From contig CALJTX010000021.1 in the NCBI GenBank assembly GCA_937975705.1, forward strand, positions 1 to 8,945: a stretch of 8,945 bases of DNA, given 5' to 3'. Under the pieces are notes generated by a model, which did no database searches, was not told the DNA's origin, and saw only the letters and a list, made by a program, of their open reading frames with translations. The position numbers and the translations under genes are program-made. Every line of letters begins with the position of its first letter. Within the stretch, counting starts at the first letter, position 1. Of the stretch, positions 1-6,593 are shown one piece after another. The stretch comes from an uncultured Flavobacteriia bacterium (GTDB taxonomy: Bacteria > Bacteroidota > Bacteroidia > Flavobacteriales_D > Crocinitomicaceae).

Positions 1-1
1 A

Positions 2-1693
2 GATGGCATTTGTATTGTGATTACTCCCTTGATTGCGCTCATGCAAGATCAGGTAGAAAACCTTCAGAAAAGAGGGCTACGCGCCAAAGCTTTAACGAGT
101 GGCCTTCCCTACCGAGAAATTGATCAAATCTTAGATAACGCCCGTTTTGGCGGTCTCGATTTTTTATATACTTCGCCCGAAAGAATTCAGTCAGCGCTGT
201 TTATAGAGCGTTTCAAACGCATGAAAATAGCGCTTTTGGTGGTAGATGAAGCGCATTGCATTTCGGAATGGGGCCACGACTTCCGACCTTCTTTTCGACA
301 AATTGCCAAACTCCGCCAACTTCAACCAGAAGTGCCCATTTTAGCACTTACAGCAACGGCAACCAAAGCAGTACAGCAAGACATCCTTGTGCAGCTAGAA
401 ATGCCCAAAGCGCAAGTACTCGAAGCTTCTTTTGTTCGAGACAACCTGCAGTATTTGGTGCGGCCCGCCCACAACAAAATGCAAGAAATCTTGGCCATTT
501 GCCAAAGAGAGAAGGGTACCGGTATTGTGTATTGTCAGACCCGGCGATCGGTCAAAGAAGTGGCGCGGGTTCTAATGGCCAACGGCTTGCGTTGTGGTAT
601 TTACCATGGCGGGCTCAGCGCACAAGAACGCAGTCAAATGCTCCGCGCTTGGCTCACTGACCAAAACCAAATCATGGTGGCCACCAACGCTTTTGGCATG
701 GGCATAGACAAGCCCGACGTGCGTTTTGTACTGCATTATGAAGTGCCCACATCACCAGAGGCTTACTTCCAAGAAGCGGGTCGCGGTGGTCGGGATGGCC
801 TTCCCTCCTATGCGCTTCTTTTACATGAGCCCAAAGACTTCGCGCTCATGCAGCAACAATTGGACAAGAGCTTTCCGAGTGCTGAACGCGTTGTTTTTGT
901 GTATCGCGCCATTTGCAATTACCTCAAAATTGCCATCGGGTCAGGTAGAGACGAGTGCTACCCTTTTGACATGAAAACCTTTTGCCGCACCTTCAACTTA
1001 CCCGACGACGAAGTGTATTATGCACTCAAAATTTTGGAGCAAAACGGCAATTTAAGTCTAGAAGAAGGATTTTTTCAGCCTACGCGCCTGCAATTCATTG
1101 TCAATAATGAGGTGCTGTACAATTTTCAGATCCAACATGAAGCTTACTACACACTTTGCGCCACTTTGGTGCGCAGCTATCCTGGCATTTTTGACCAAAT
1201 GACCCGTTTGCACGAAGACAAAATCATCCAAAGACTAAAAACGACACCGCAGCGTTTTGAAGAGCAACTGGACTTCATGCAAAAAAATGGCATCATCGAA
1301 CTGACTAAAAAGAGCAACCTACCCCTGCTCTATTTTACCATTGAAAGACTACCCGAATCGTATCTTCAGCTCAAACCCCAAATTTACCTCGAACGCAAGC
1401 AAGCGGCACAGGATAAATTAGCTGCCATGCAAAACTATTGTCAGGTTCCAACTTGCCGCGCTCAACAACTCATCACCTACTTTGGACAGCAAATTGCACC
1501 TTGCGGCCAATGCGATGTCTGTCTTCCACGGACTTTAGACGAAAACACGCTGTTGGCTTTTCTTTCAGAGCCGCGCAGCATTACCGAACTCGAAGCACAT
1601 TTTTTATGCGCCAAGGCAGCGCTCGAGCCCTTCATTAGGCCGCATTTACACACCGAAAAAATCAAGTTCAAAGCGGGAAAATTCTACCTCTAA
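2..1693 (+). CDS. recQ: RecQ-family ATP-dependent DNA helicase (5' partial)
   Basis: A 3'-5' superfamily 2 DNA helicase acting in recombination and replication-fork repair. The reading frame is open to the left edge (codons begin at base 2), so the true start, the Q motif and the Walker A motif (motif I) lie upstream; roughly 70-80 residues are probably missing. Visible in order: motif Ia (TPLIALMQDQV), the DEAH box of motif II at bases 245-256 followed by CISEWGHDFRP, motif III (ALTATAT), motif IV region (GIVYCQTRRS), motif V (ATNAFGMGIDKPDVR) and motif VI (QEAGRGGRDG). The four-cysteine zinc signature (CR..LITYFG, then CGQCDVC) lies near the C-terminus, about 220 residues after motif VI, against about 50 in E. 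coli RecQ. The intervening part looks helical and winged-helix-like. No HRDC domain follows; only about 55 residues remain. I recall this layout from Bacteroidota RecQ proteins. comEC follows after 9 bases. Confidence 0.95.
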   Translation, partial: DGICIVITPLIALMQDQVENLQKRGLRAKALTSGLPYREIDQILDNARFGGLDFLYTSPERIQSALFIERFKRMKIALLVVDEAHCISEWGHDFRPSFRQIAKLRQLQPEVPILALTATATKAVQQDILVQLEMPKAQVLEASFVRDNLQYLVRPAHNKMQEILAICQREKGTGIVYCQTRRSVKEVARVLMANGLRCGIYHGGLSAQERSQMLRAWLTDQNQIMVATNAFGMGIDKPDVRFVLHYEVPTSPEAYFQEAGRGGRDGLPSYALLLHEPKDFALMQQQLDKSFPSAERVVFVYRAICNYLKIAIGSGRDECYPFDMKTFCRTFNLPDDEVYYALKILEQNGNLSLEEGFFQPTRLQFIVNNEVLYNFQIQHEAYYTLCATLVRSYPGIFDQMTRLHEDKIIQRLKTTPQRFEEQLDFMQKNGIIELTKKSNLPLLYFTIERLPESYLQLKPQIYLERKQAAQDKLAAMQNYCQVPTCRAQQLITYFGQQIAPCGQCDVCLPRTLDENTLLAFLSEPRSITELEAHFLCAKAALEPFIRPHLHTEKIKFKAGKFYL

Positions 1694-1702
1694 TTCTCGC
1701 TC

Positions 1703-3538
1703 ATGACCACACCTTCTGTACAAGAAGCGCCAAAACTCCAATGGCACTTCTTACTTGTTTTATTGCCTTTTATCGTTGGGATCTATTTGGCTGATTACCG
1801 TAATTTAACGGAGGCCTCATTGCTTTTTTTGAAGTTTTTTTCTTTGGGAAGCGCAGCGTTACTCCTTTTTAAATCCTGGCGGCAAATCGGTCTTGTTTTG
1901 GCTTTTTTCTGCGTTGGTTTTTGGCTGCTCTTTAGCCGTCAGGCTGAATTCAGAGCGCAGCAAGCGTTGCAAATCAACCAAGAAGTTTCTGGCCTTTTTG
2001 AACCTCTAACGATAGCGCACAAAAAGGAGCTACAAAAAATAAAGGGCCGTTTTTATTGGGGTAACCCAAAGGCCAAAAAGTCAGTGGTGCTGCAACTCTA
2101 CATGTTTGCTCAGGAGCCACTGAAATGCAATACGCTTTATGCCTTGCGTTGTAAGCCAGTACTGCTGAACAACGAGCGCTACCCAGGTGCGTTTGATCAG
2201 TCGAGGTATTATGAATTGCAAGGCGTGAGTCACCGGGCATTTATCGAGCGCCAACAAATTCAGCTCATAGAAACACAAGGCCTGACTGCAAAAAAGCCCT
2301 GGCTTACGCAAATCAAAAATCAGCTTTCAAAAACCTTTTCACGCGCACTTACACCGCGTTCGGCGGCGATTGGCAGGGCACTTATTTTAGGAGAACGCGA
2401 CGGAATTGACCAGCAATTGCGTACTTATTTCTTAGCGACAGGCGCTATGCATATTTTGGCGGTTTCGGGCATGCATATTGGTTTATTGATCTTGGCTTTA
2501 CTCAAAATCTTAAGTTACTTTTCCAGATGGGTAAGCCGCAAACAAGCCTTGCTACTTGTGCTCTTCATTGTTTGGTATTATGCTGCATTGACAGGTTTGT
2601 CGGCATCCGTCTTGCGCAGTGTTTTTATGTTCAGTGTATTGCTCTTGAGTCAGCTTTCGGGGAGGCAAATGAGTCAGCTCTCTGCGCTGTTCTTTTCGGC
2701 ATTTTGTCTTTTGCTCTACGATCCGCTATATCTTTTTGACCTCGGTTTTCAGTTGTCATATCTCGCTATGCTCGGTATTTATCTTTATTACGAAGCGCTT
2801 CGGTCTAGACTTCAATTCAGGTGGAAAGTCTTGACACATTTATGGGATGGCACTGCTCTCGGTTTGGCCGCCACCCTCACCACACTACCGCTGAGTTTGT
2901 ATCATTTTCATTTGTATCCAAATTATGCGCAACTAGCCAACCTTTGTTTGATGAGTTTATCGAGCTTGATTTTGGTGTTGGGTATGTTTTTCCCTTTTTT
3001 GCAGGCGCTGCCGTGGCTAGACCGACTCAGCGCCTTTGTCTTGGAAACGACCATTCAATGGATGTTGGAGATCATGCGGTTTTTTAGTGTAGCGCCAGGT
3101 GCTTTAGCCAAAGGATTTGTACTCCCCTTTTGGTGGGTGCTGCTGTTTTGGTTGGCAACCTATTTTCTGTTTTACGGCCTGGGGCGCAACTACAAAAAGC
3201 TTGCGCAATTGGGCTTGCTCAGTAGTTTGCTGTTTATGGCGGGGCTGCGCCAACGCAACGCATTTGTTCGTGAAATCACCTTTTACCAAAACGACCAGGT
3301 GCTGTTGATCAGAAAAGGACCCAAGGCGCTGGCCATCGGGCCGAAGCCCGTAGTAAAATGCGCGTTTTTATTGCCTACACTTGAAATTTATCACAATTGT
3401 GAAATCCGCTACCTACAAGTAAAAAAAGGCACGACGAAAGTCAGCCTGAAGCACCTTGCGCTGCAGATTTCCAATCGAAAAAGCTACCAAATCGACATTC
3501 AGGCGCAAAAGCAGACAGATAAAATCAAGGTCTTTTGA
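1703..3538 (+). CDS. comEC: ComEC/Rec2-family DNA-uptake channel protein, without metallo-beta-lactamase domain
   Basis: Polytopic inner-membrane protein expected to carry single-stranded DNA into the cytoplasm during natural transformation. The N-terminus has three hydrophobic helices (about residues 13-32, 38-56, 60-78), then a soluble domain of the DUF4131/OB type (about 85-195) containing the family motif PGAFDQSRYYELQGV (161-175). The competence domain follows: GERDGI (230-235), GAMHILAVSGMHIGL (247-261), TGLSASVLRS (297-306) and LGFQLSYLAMLGI (347-359), with further membrane helices to about residue 514. The last 95 or so residues are soluble, and no HxHxDH metal-binding motif is visible. 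The beta-lactamase-like domain of longer ComEC proteins therefore appears absent, which I believe is common in Bacteroidota. The ATG at 1703 is 9 bases after recQ, with no recognisable promoter between them, so the two are probably one transcription unit. No Shine-Dalgarno sequence is visible. Confidence 0.93.
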   Translation: MTTPSVQEAPKLQWHFLLVLLPFIVGIYLADYRNLTEASLLFLKFFSLGSAALLLFKSWRQIGLVLAFFCVGFWLLFSRQAEFRAQQALQINQEVSGLFEPLTIAHKKELQKIKGRFYWGNPKAKKSVVLQLYMFAQEPLKCNTLYALRCKPVLLNNERYPGAFDQSRYYELQGVSHRAFIERQQIQLIETQGLTAKKPWLTQIKNQLSKTFSRALTPRSAAIGRALILGERDGIDQQLRTYFLATGAMHILAVSGMHIGLLILALLKILSYFSRWVSRKQALLLVLFIVWYYAALTGLSASVLRSVFMFSVLLLSQLSGRQMSQLSALFFSAFCLLLYDPLYLFDLGFQLSYLAMLGIYLYYEALRSRLQFRWKVLTHLWDGTALGLAATLTTLPLSLYHFHLYPNYAQLANLCLMSLSSLILVLGMFFPFLQALPWLDRLSAFVLETTIQWMLEIMRFFSVAPGALAKGFVLPFWWVLLFWLATYFLFYGLGRNYKKLAQLGLLSSLLFMAGLRQRNAFVREITFYQNDQVLLIRKGPKALAIGPKPVVKCAFLLPTLEIYHNCEIRYLQVKKGTTKVSLKHLALQISNRKSYQIDIQAQKQTDKIKVF

Positions 3539-3564
3539 CCAAGAATTTTATCTTTGCTAAAATT
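3518..3564 (+). repeat. Overlapping inverted repeats able to form two exclusive hairpins
   Basis: Element A, GATAAAAT (3518-3525), is a perfect reverse complement of ATTTTATC (3545-3552, element B). The spacer holds a second small stem, GGTC (3529-3532) with GACC (3537-3540) around a TTTT loop, so A-B can fold into a two-part hairpin that contains the comEC stop codon. Element B, read as AATTTTA (3544-3550), is also a perfect 7-base match to TAAAATT (3558-3564, element C) across a 7-base loop. A-B and B-C cannot form together. The stems are almost all A/T, so chance is a real possibility. A weak terminator for comEC, an attenuator or an operator overlapping the candidate promoter are all conceivable. 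Confidence 0.45.
3549..3556 (+). promoter_or_regulatory. Candidate Bacteroidota -7 promoter box for the rhodanese-dedA pair
   Basis: TATCTTTG fits the Bacteroidota -7 consensus TAnnTTTG and lies 15 bases before the ATG at 3572, which would give a leader of about ten bases. No TTTG is present at the expected 19-21 base spacing upstream; the nearest (3534-3537) is only 11 bases away. The box is half a consensus and remains tentative. It lies within the inverted-repeat cluster. Confidence 0.35.
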
Positions 3565-3571
3565 TGACACC

Positions 3572-3889
3572 ATGAAAATGCTCAGTCCGAAGGCCGTTCT
3601 TCAGGCGCTCGAAGCCCAAGAAAGCTGTTGCCTAATCGATATCCGTGAACCCTATGAATTGCTCAACTGTAAAATTGACTGCCCATCTGTTCCGATGGCC
3701 ACTTTTGCAGCAGCCTATCCAAGTTACCAACACTACAACCAAGTGGTGCTCATGTGTCAGTCTGGAAAGCGCGCAGAGGCGCTCGCTAATTTCATGGAGA
3801 CCGAATTTAAAGCCACAAATATTTGTGTTTTGGAAGGTGGTATGAATGCCTGGATCGAACAAAACGCACCTCAAATCACTTGCCAATAA
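3572..3889 (+). CDS. Small single-domain rhodanese-like protein (sulfurtransferase family)
   Basis: A 105-residue protein consisting of one rhodanese domain, probably cytoplasmic because no signal peptide or membrane helix is visible. Family hallmarks are the early LIDIREPYE strand/loop (near residues 21-29), the active-site loop CQSGKRA with the catalytic cysteine at residue 62 (codon 3755-3757), and the closing VLEGGMNAWIE motif near residues 86-96. Such proteins carry persulfide sulfur on the loop cysteine and pass it to an acceptor; the acceptor here is unknown. I chose the ATG at 3572. An upstream in-frame TTG at 3554 lies inside the candidate promoter box and adds six residues of no family character. 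A second ATG at 3578 is equally possible. The stop codon is followed directly by the dedA start, so the two are probably translated from one message. Confidence 0.9.
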   Translation: MKMLSPKAVLQALEAQESCCLIDIREPYELLNCKIDCPSVPMATFAAAYPSYQHYNQVVLMCQSGKRAEALANFMETEFKATNICVLEGGMNAWIEQNAPQITCQ

Positions 3890-4558
3890 ATGAGCGCATT
3901 CACCCAACTCCTCGATTTCATCCTACATATTGACAACTACCTTTTCTTGCTCATTCAAGACTATGGCATTTGGGTTTACGCTATTTTGTTTTTGATTGTG
4001 TTTGTAGAAACCGGCTTGGTTTTCATGCCCTTGTTACCCGGCGACTCCCTGCTTTTTGCAGCGGGATCTTTTTGTGCAGGTGTACAAATTGACAACGAAT
4101 TGGCACAACTCAACTTATTGGTGGTGCTCGGTTTATTGATCGTTGCGGCAATTTTAGGCGACGCCCTCAATTTTTGGATCGGTCAAAAATATGGCAGAAA
4201 ACTAGCTGAGCTCAAAATCGGACGCTATGCCCTGCTCAAAGAAAAGCACCTGTTGCAAACACAAGCATTTTTCGAGAAACACGGTTCCAAAACCATCATT
4301 ATTGCACGCTTTGTACCGATTGTGCGCACTTTTGCACCTTTTACTGCCGGTTTGGCCAATATGCGTTACAGCATCTTTTTAAGATTCAATGTCATTGGCG
4401 GCATCAGTTGGGTATTGGGCCTTACGCTACTGGGGTACTTCTTTGGCAACCTTCCGATTGTTCGAGACAATTTTGAAACCGTCATTTTTGGCATCATTGG
4501 CTTGTCTTTGCTGCCGATGCTCATTGCCATCGCCAAAGAAAAAATGGCTAAGCGTTGA
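3890..4558 (+). CDS. DedA-family (SNARE-associated/VTT domain) membrane protein
   Basis: A 222-residue integral membrane protein of the DedA family. Characterised members flip or recycle undecaprenyl phosphate or other phospholipids across the inner membrane and support membrane potential and envelope integrity. Sequence signs are the re-entrant segment VFVETGLVFMPLLPGDSLLF with acidic E40 and D52, GDALNFWIGQKYGRK (90-104), and ARFVPIVRTFAPFTAG (139-154) with R140 and R146. These four charged residues appear to correspond to the essential Glu, Asp and two Arg residues of E. coli YqjA/YghB. Hydrophobic helices are at about 28-46, 76-94, 166-186 and 194-214. The ATG immediately follows the rhodanese TAA, suggesting coupled translation. 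The 3' end overlaps the convergent minus-strand gene by 11 bases, leaving no space for a separate terminator. The substrate cannot be read from the sequence. Confidence 0.93.
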   Translation: MSAFTQLLDFILHIDNYLFLLIQDYGIWVYAILFLIVFVETGLVFMPLLPGDSLLFAAGSFCAGVQIDNELAQLNLLVVLGLLIVAAILGDALNFWIGQKYGRKLAELKIGRYALLKEKHLLQTQAFFEKHGSKTIIIARFVPIVRTFAPFTAGLANMRYSIFLRFNVIGGISWVLGLTLLGYFFGNLPIVRDNFETVIFGIIGLSLLPMLIAIAKEKMAKR

Positions 4559-5072
4559 AGCGCTGAAACTCATTTTGTAAATACGAACGGCAAATTTCTG
4601 TCGGGAACTGCTCAATCTGAGCGGAGATTTCTAGGATCTTGGCAGCCAAATCTGTAGCACTAGCTTGTGTATCTAAAGTATTGGCAGCCATATTGATAAC
4701 ACGCAACACTTCTTCTTTTGCTTGAATCAGCATTAGCCAACCCTGAGGCGATACAAAAAGCTGTTGTGCAATATTGTGTTCAAACTCTTCTCTAACGGTC
4801 TTGACAAGCAAACTTTGTTGGGTGCGGGCATTGTTTGTGACTTGCAGCGTGCGCAGTGTAAGGTTGGCAGGCGAAATGCGGTCTAACAACAAAATACAGC
4901 GCTGATACGCCTCGAGCTTACTCGGGAGAAAATAATTTTGGCGTTGCAAGCTGAGTTCGGTCTGCAGCTTGATGAGGCTGTGGTCGTGTTGGCGCTTGAG
5001 AAATAAATAAACGATAGTGACCATAGCCAAACTGACCAATAGAAACGAAATAACCACAAAAATGAGTTCCAT
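4548..5072 (-). CDS. Conserved one-helix membrane protein of unknown function (probably DUF7935-type)
   Basis: A 174-residue protein with one N-terminal membrane helix (about residues 3-25) followed by K/R-containing sequence, so the remaining 145 or so residues are probably cytoplasmic and mostly helical. The most family-like stretches are LEAYQRCILLLDRISPANL (about 53-71) and EEFEHNIAQQLFVSP (about 95-109), with a tryptophan shortly after. From memory this resembles a Bacteroidota family listed as DUF7935, with EAYERM.LFLERISP and EFEHNL.QQIY motifs; I could not search to confirm. No catalytic motif is visible and I assign no function. Bases 5078-5085 give an A8 run just upstream of the ATG on the coding strand, in line with the A-rich, Shine-Dalgarno-free starts of this phylum. 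It is divergent from the symporter and convergent with dedA. Confidence 0.85.
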   Translation of the reverse strand: MELIFVVISFLLVSLAMVTIVYLFLKRQHDHSLIKLQTELSLQRQNYFLPSKLEAYQRCILLLDRISPANLTLRTLQVTNNARTQQSLLVKTVREEFEHNIAQQLFVSPQGWLMLIQAKEEVLRVINMAANTLDTQASATDLAAKILEISAQIEQFPTEICRSYLQNEFQRFNA

Positions 5073-5089
5073 ACGTATTTTTTTTGAGG

Positions 5090-5097
5090 CAAATATA
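5090..5097 (-). promoter_or_regulatory. Candidate Bacteroidota -7 promoter box for the minus-strand membrane protein
   Basis: Read on the minus strand, these bases are TATATTTG, an exact fit to TAnnTTTG, ending 17 bases before the ATG at 5072 and implying a leader of roughly ten bases. No TTTG is found 19-21 bases further upstream, so only the -7 half is recognisable. The box shares bases with the hairpin at 5095-5111. Confidence 0.4.
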
Positions 5098-5111
5098 GTG
5101 CTTTGCGCTAT
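5095..5111 (+). repeat. Compact hairpin followed by a short T-run, just before the symporter start
   Basis: ATAGTGC (5095-5101) pairs with GCGCTAT (5105-5111) across a TTT loop, giving a 7-base stem with one G-U pair in the plus-strand RNA. Four further T residues (5112-5115) follow, and the symporter ATG is at 5121. The shape resembles a small intrinsic terminator, but no plus-strand gene ends here: dedA stops more than 500 bases upstream. It could be a leader hairpin of the symporter, a divergent-promoter operator, or chance. Confidence 0.4.
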
Positions 5112-5120
5112 TTTTACTTC

Positions 5121-6593
5121 ATGAATAATGTGTTACTCCCACTCATCTTGTTATTATATTTCGGGCTACTGCTCGCAATCGCCTACTTCAGCTCCAAAAA
5201 TGCGAGCAGCCATAGCTTTTTTACCGGCGACAAAAAAAGCCCTTGGTATCTCGTTGCTTTTGGTATGATCGGCACCTCGCTTTCGGGCGTCACCTTTATT
5301 TCGGTTCCCGGAGCAGTAAGCGCGGGCGCCTGGCACTATTACCAACTCGTGCTCGGTTTCTTTGCGGGTTATTTTGTTGTGGCTTACGTGCTTTTACCGC
5401 TCTATTACAAATACCAACTGAGTTCCATTTATCGGTATTTAGAACTGCGCCTGGGCTTGCGGGCCTATCAATGGGGAGCGGGTTATTTTATTCTCTCGCG
5501 CACACTAGGCGCTACAGTTCGGCTCTATCTTGTCATCAACGTTTTGCAACTTTTTGTTTTTGAACCAATTGGCTTGGCTTTTTGGCAATCTACACTCCTG
5601 ATCATCTTCATGATTTTAGCTTACACACTTAAAGGAGGTGTCAAAACAATTGTCTGGACAGATACCCTGCAGACCTTCTTTATGCTCTTGGCTTTGGTGG
5701 TGTGTATTTTCACGCTGCAACAGCAAATGGAGGTGTCGTGGTCAGCGCTCTGGAAAAACCTCCAACACGAACAACTCACCCAAATTTGGTCCTGGAATCC
5801 ATCCAAAAGCGATTATTTCTGGAAACACTTCATTGGCGGCGCTTTCATCACCATCGCAATGACGGGTCTCGACCAAGAAATGATGCAGAAAAACATCAGT
5901 GTCAAGACGCTCAAAGATGCCCAAAAGAATATGGTCGTCTTTAGCTTTACCTTGCTCATTGTCAATGCCTTGTTTTTGCTACTCGGCAGTATCCTGAGTT
6001 ATTTTGCACTCAAAAACGGTCTCACTTTTGCTCCAGACGACCTCTTTCCGCAAATCATTCAGCAATATTTGCCTCAAGGCGTTTTCATCATTTTCATCAT
6101 CGGACTTATTTCCGCGCTATTTCCGTCGGTAGACGGTGCAATCACCGCACTCACGGCTTCATTTTGTATTGACATCATTGGCTTTGAGCGTAAAAACCTT
6201 CCCGAGGCGGAGCGCATGCGCCTCAAAAAAATCGTTCACATCAGCTTTGCTGCTCTGTTTACCTTGTTGGTTTTCTTGTTCAAATGGTACAACGACAAAA
6301 GCATCGTCAACTTGATCTTTTTGATCGCAGGCTATACCTATGGCCCACTCCTCGGTTTGTTTGCCTTTGGTATCCTCACCAAAAGAAATGTGCCCGCAGT
6401 ACTTATCCCGCTTATTGTCGTGCTTGCCCCACTCTGCTGCTACTTCTTGAGCAAGAATGCAGACCTCATTTGGAAAGGTTATCAATTTGGAAATGAAATG
6501 CTTTTACTCAACGGATTCCTTACTTTTGCGCTGCTCTTTTTGAGTAGTTTTGCCCATCAACCCCAGCAAACCGATGAAACTCCTCTTGTCTGA
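5121..6593 (+). CDS. Sodium:solute symporter (SSF family)
   Basis: A 490-residue inner-membrane transporter of the solute:sodium symporter family (LeuT fold, about 13 helices), expected to couple solute uptake to inward Na+ flow. Typical segments are SFFTGDKKSPWYLVAFGMIG (residues 32-51) leading to GTSLSGVTFISVPG (51-64), KGGVKTIVWTDTLQTFFM (171-188), GLDQEMMQKNIS (249-260), and the helix 8 region ALFPSVDGAITALTASF (332-348). The length is normal for the family. The substrate cannot be predicted; sugars, sialic acid, proline, pantothenate and others occur in SSF proteins. I chose the ATG at 5121; an in-frame TTG at 5103 would add six residues and falls inside the hairpin stem. The last 20 bases overlap the start of the glmU-like gene. 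I see no clear plus-strand promoter in the 48 bases upstream. Confidence 0.93.
   Translation: MNNVLLPLILLLYFGLLLAIAYFSSKNASSHSFFTGDKKSPWYLVAFGMIGTSLSGVTFISVPGAVSAGAWHYYQLVLGFFAGYFVVAYVLLPLYYKYQLSSIYRYLELRLGLRAYQWGAGYFILSRTLGATVRLYLVINVLQLFVFEPIGLAFWQSTLLIIFMILAYTLKGGVKTIVWTDTLQTFFMLLALVVCIFTLQQQMEVSWSALWKNLQHEQLTQIWSWNPSKSDYFWKHFIGGAFITIAMTGLDQEMMQKNISVKTLKDAQKNMVVFSFTLLIVNALFLLLGSILSYFALKNGLTFAPDDLFPQIIQQYLPQGVFIIFIIGLISALFPSVDGAITALTASFCIDIIGFERKNLPEAERMRLKKIVHISFAALFTLLVFLFKWYNDKSIVNLIFLIAGYTYGPLLGLFAFGILTKRNVPAVLIPLIVVLAPLCCYFLSKNADLIWKGYQFGNEMLLLNGFLTFALLFLSSFAHQPQQTDETPLV

Noticed and set aside
256..660. Open frame of 134 codons on the plus strand
   Set aside because: It lies inside recQ in another frame and has no family-like motif, while the recQ frame carries all the helicase motifs.
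3554..3571. Alternative TTG start for the rhodanese
   Set aside because: It lies within the candidate -7 box and adds residues not typical of the family; ATG codons at 3572 and 3578 fit better.
4545..4570. Bidirectional terminator between dedA and the convergent gene
   Set aside because: Only a four-base AGCG/CGCT stem is present, with no T-run on either side.
5103..5120. Alternative TTG start for the symporter
   Set aside because: The six added residues are not family-like and the codon lies in the hairpin; the ATG at 5121 gives a normal SSF N-terminus.
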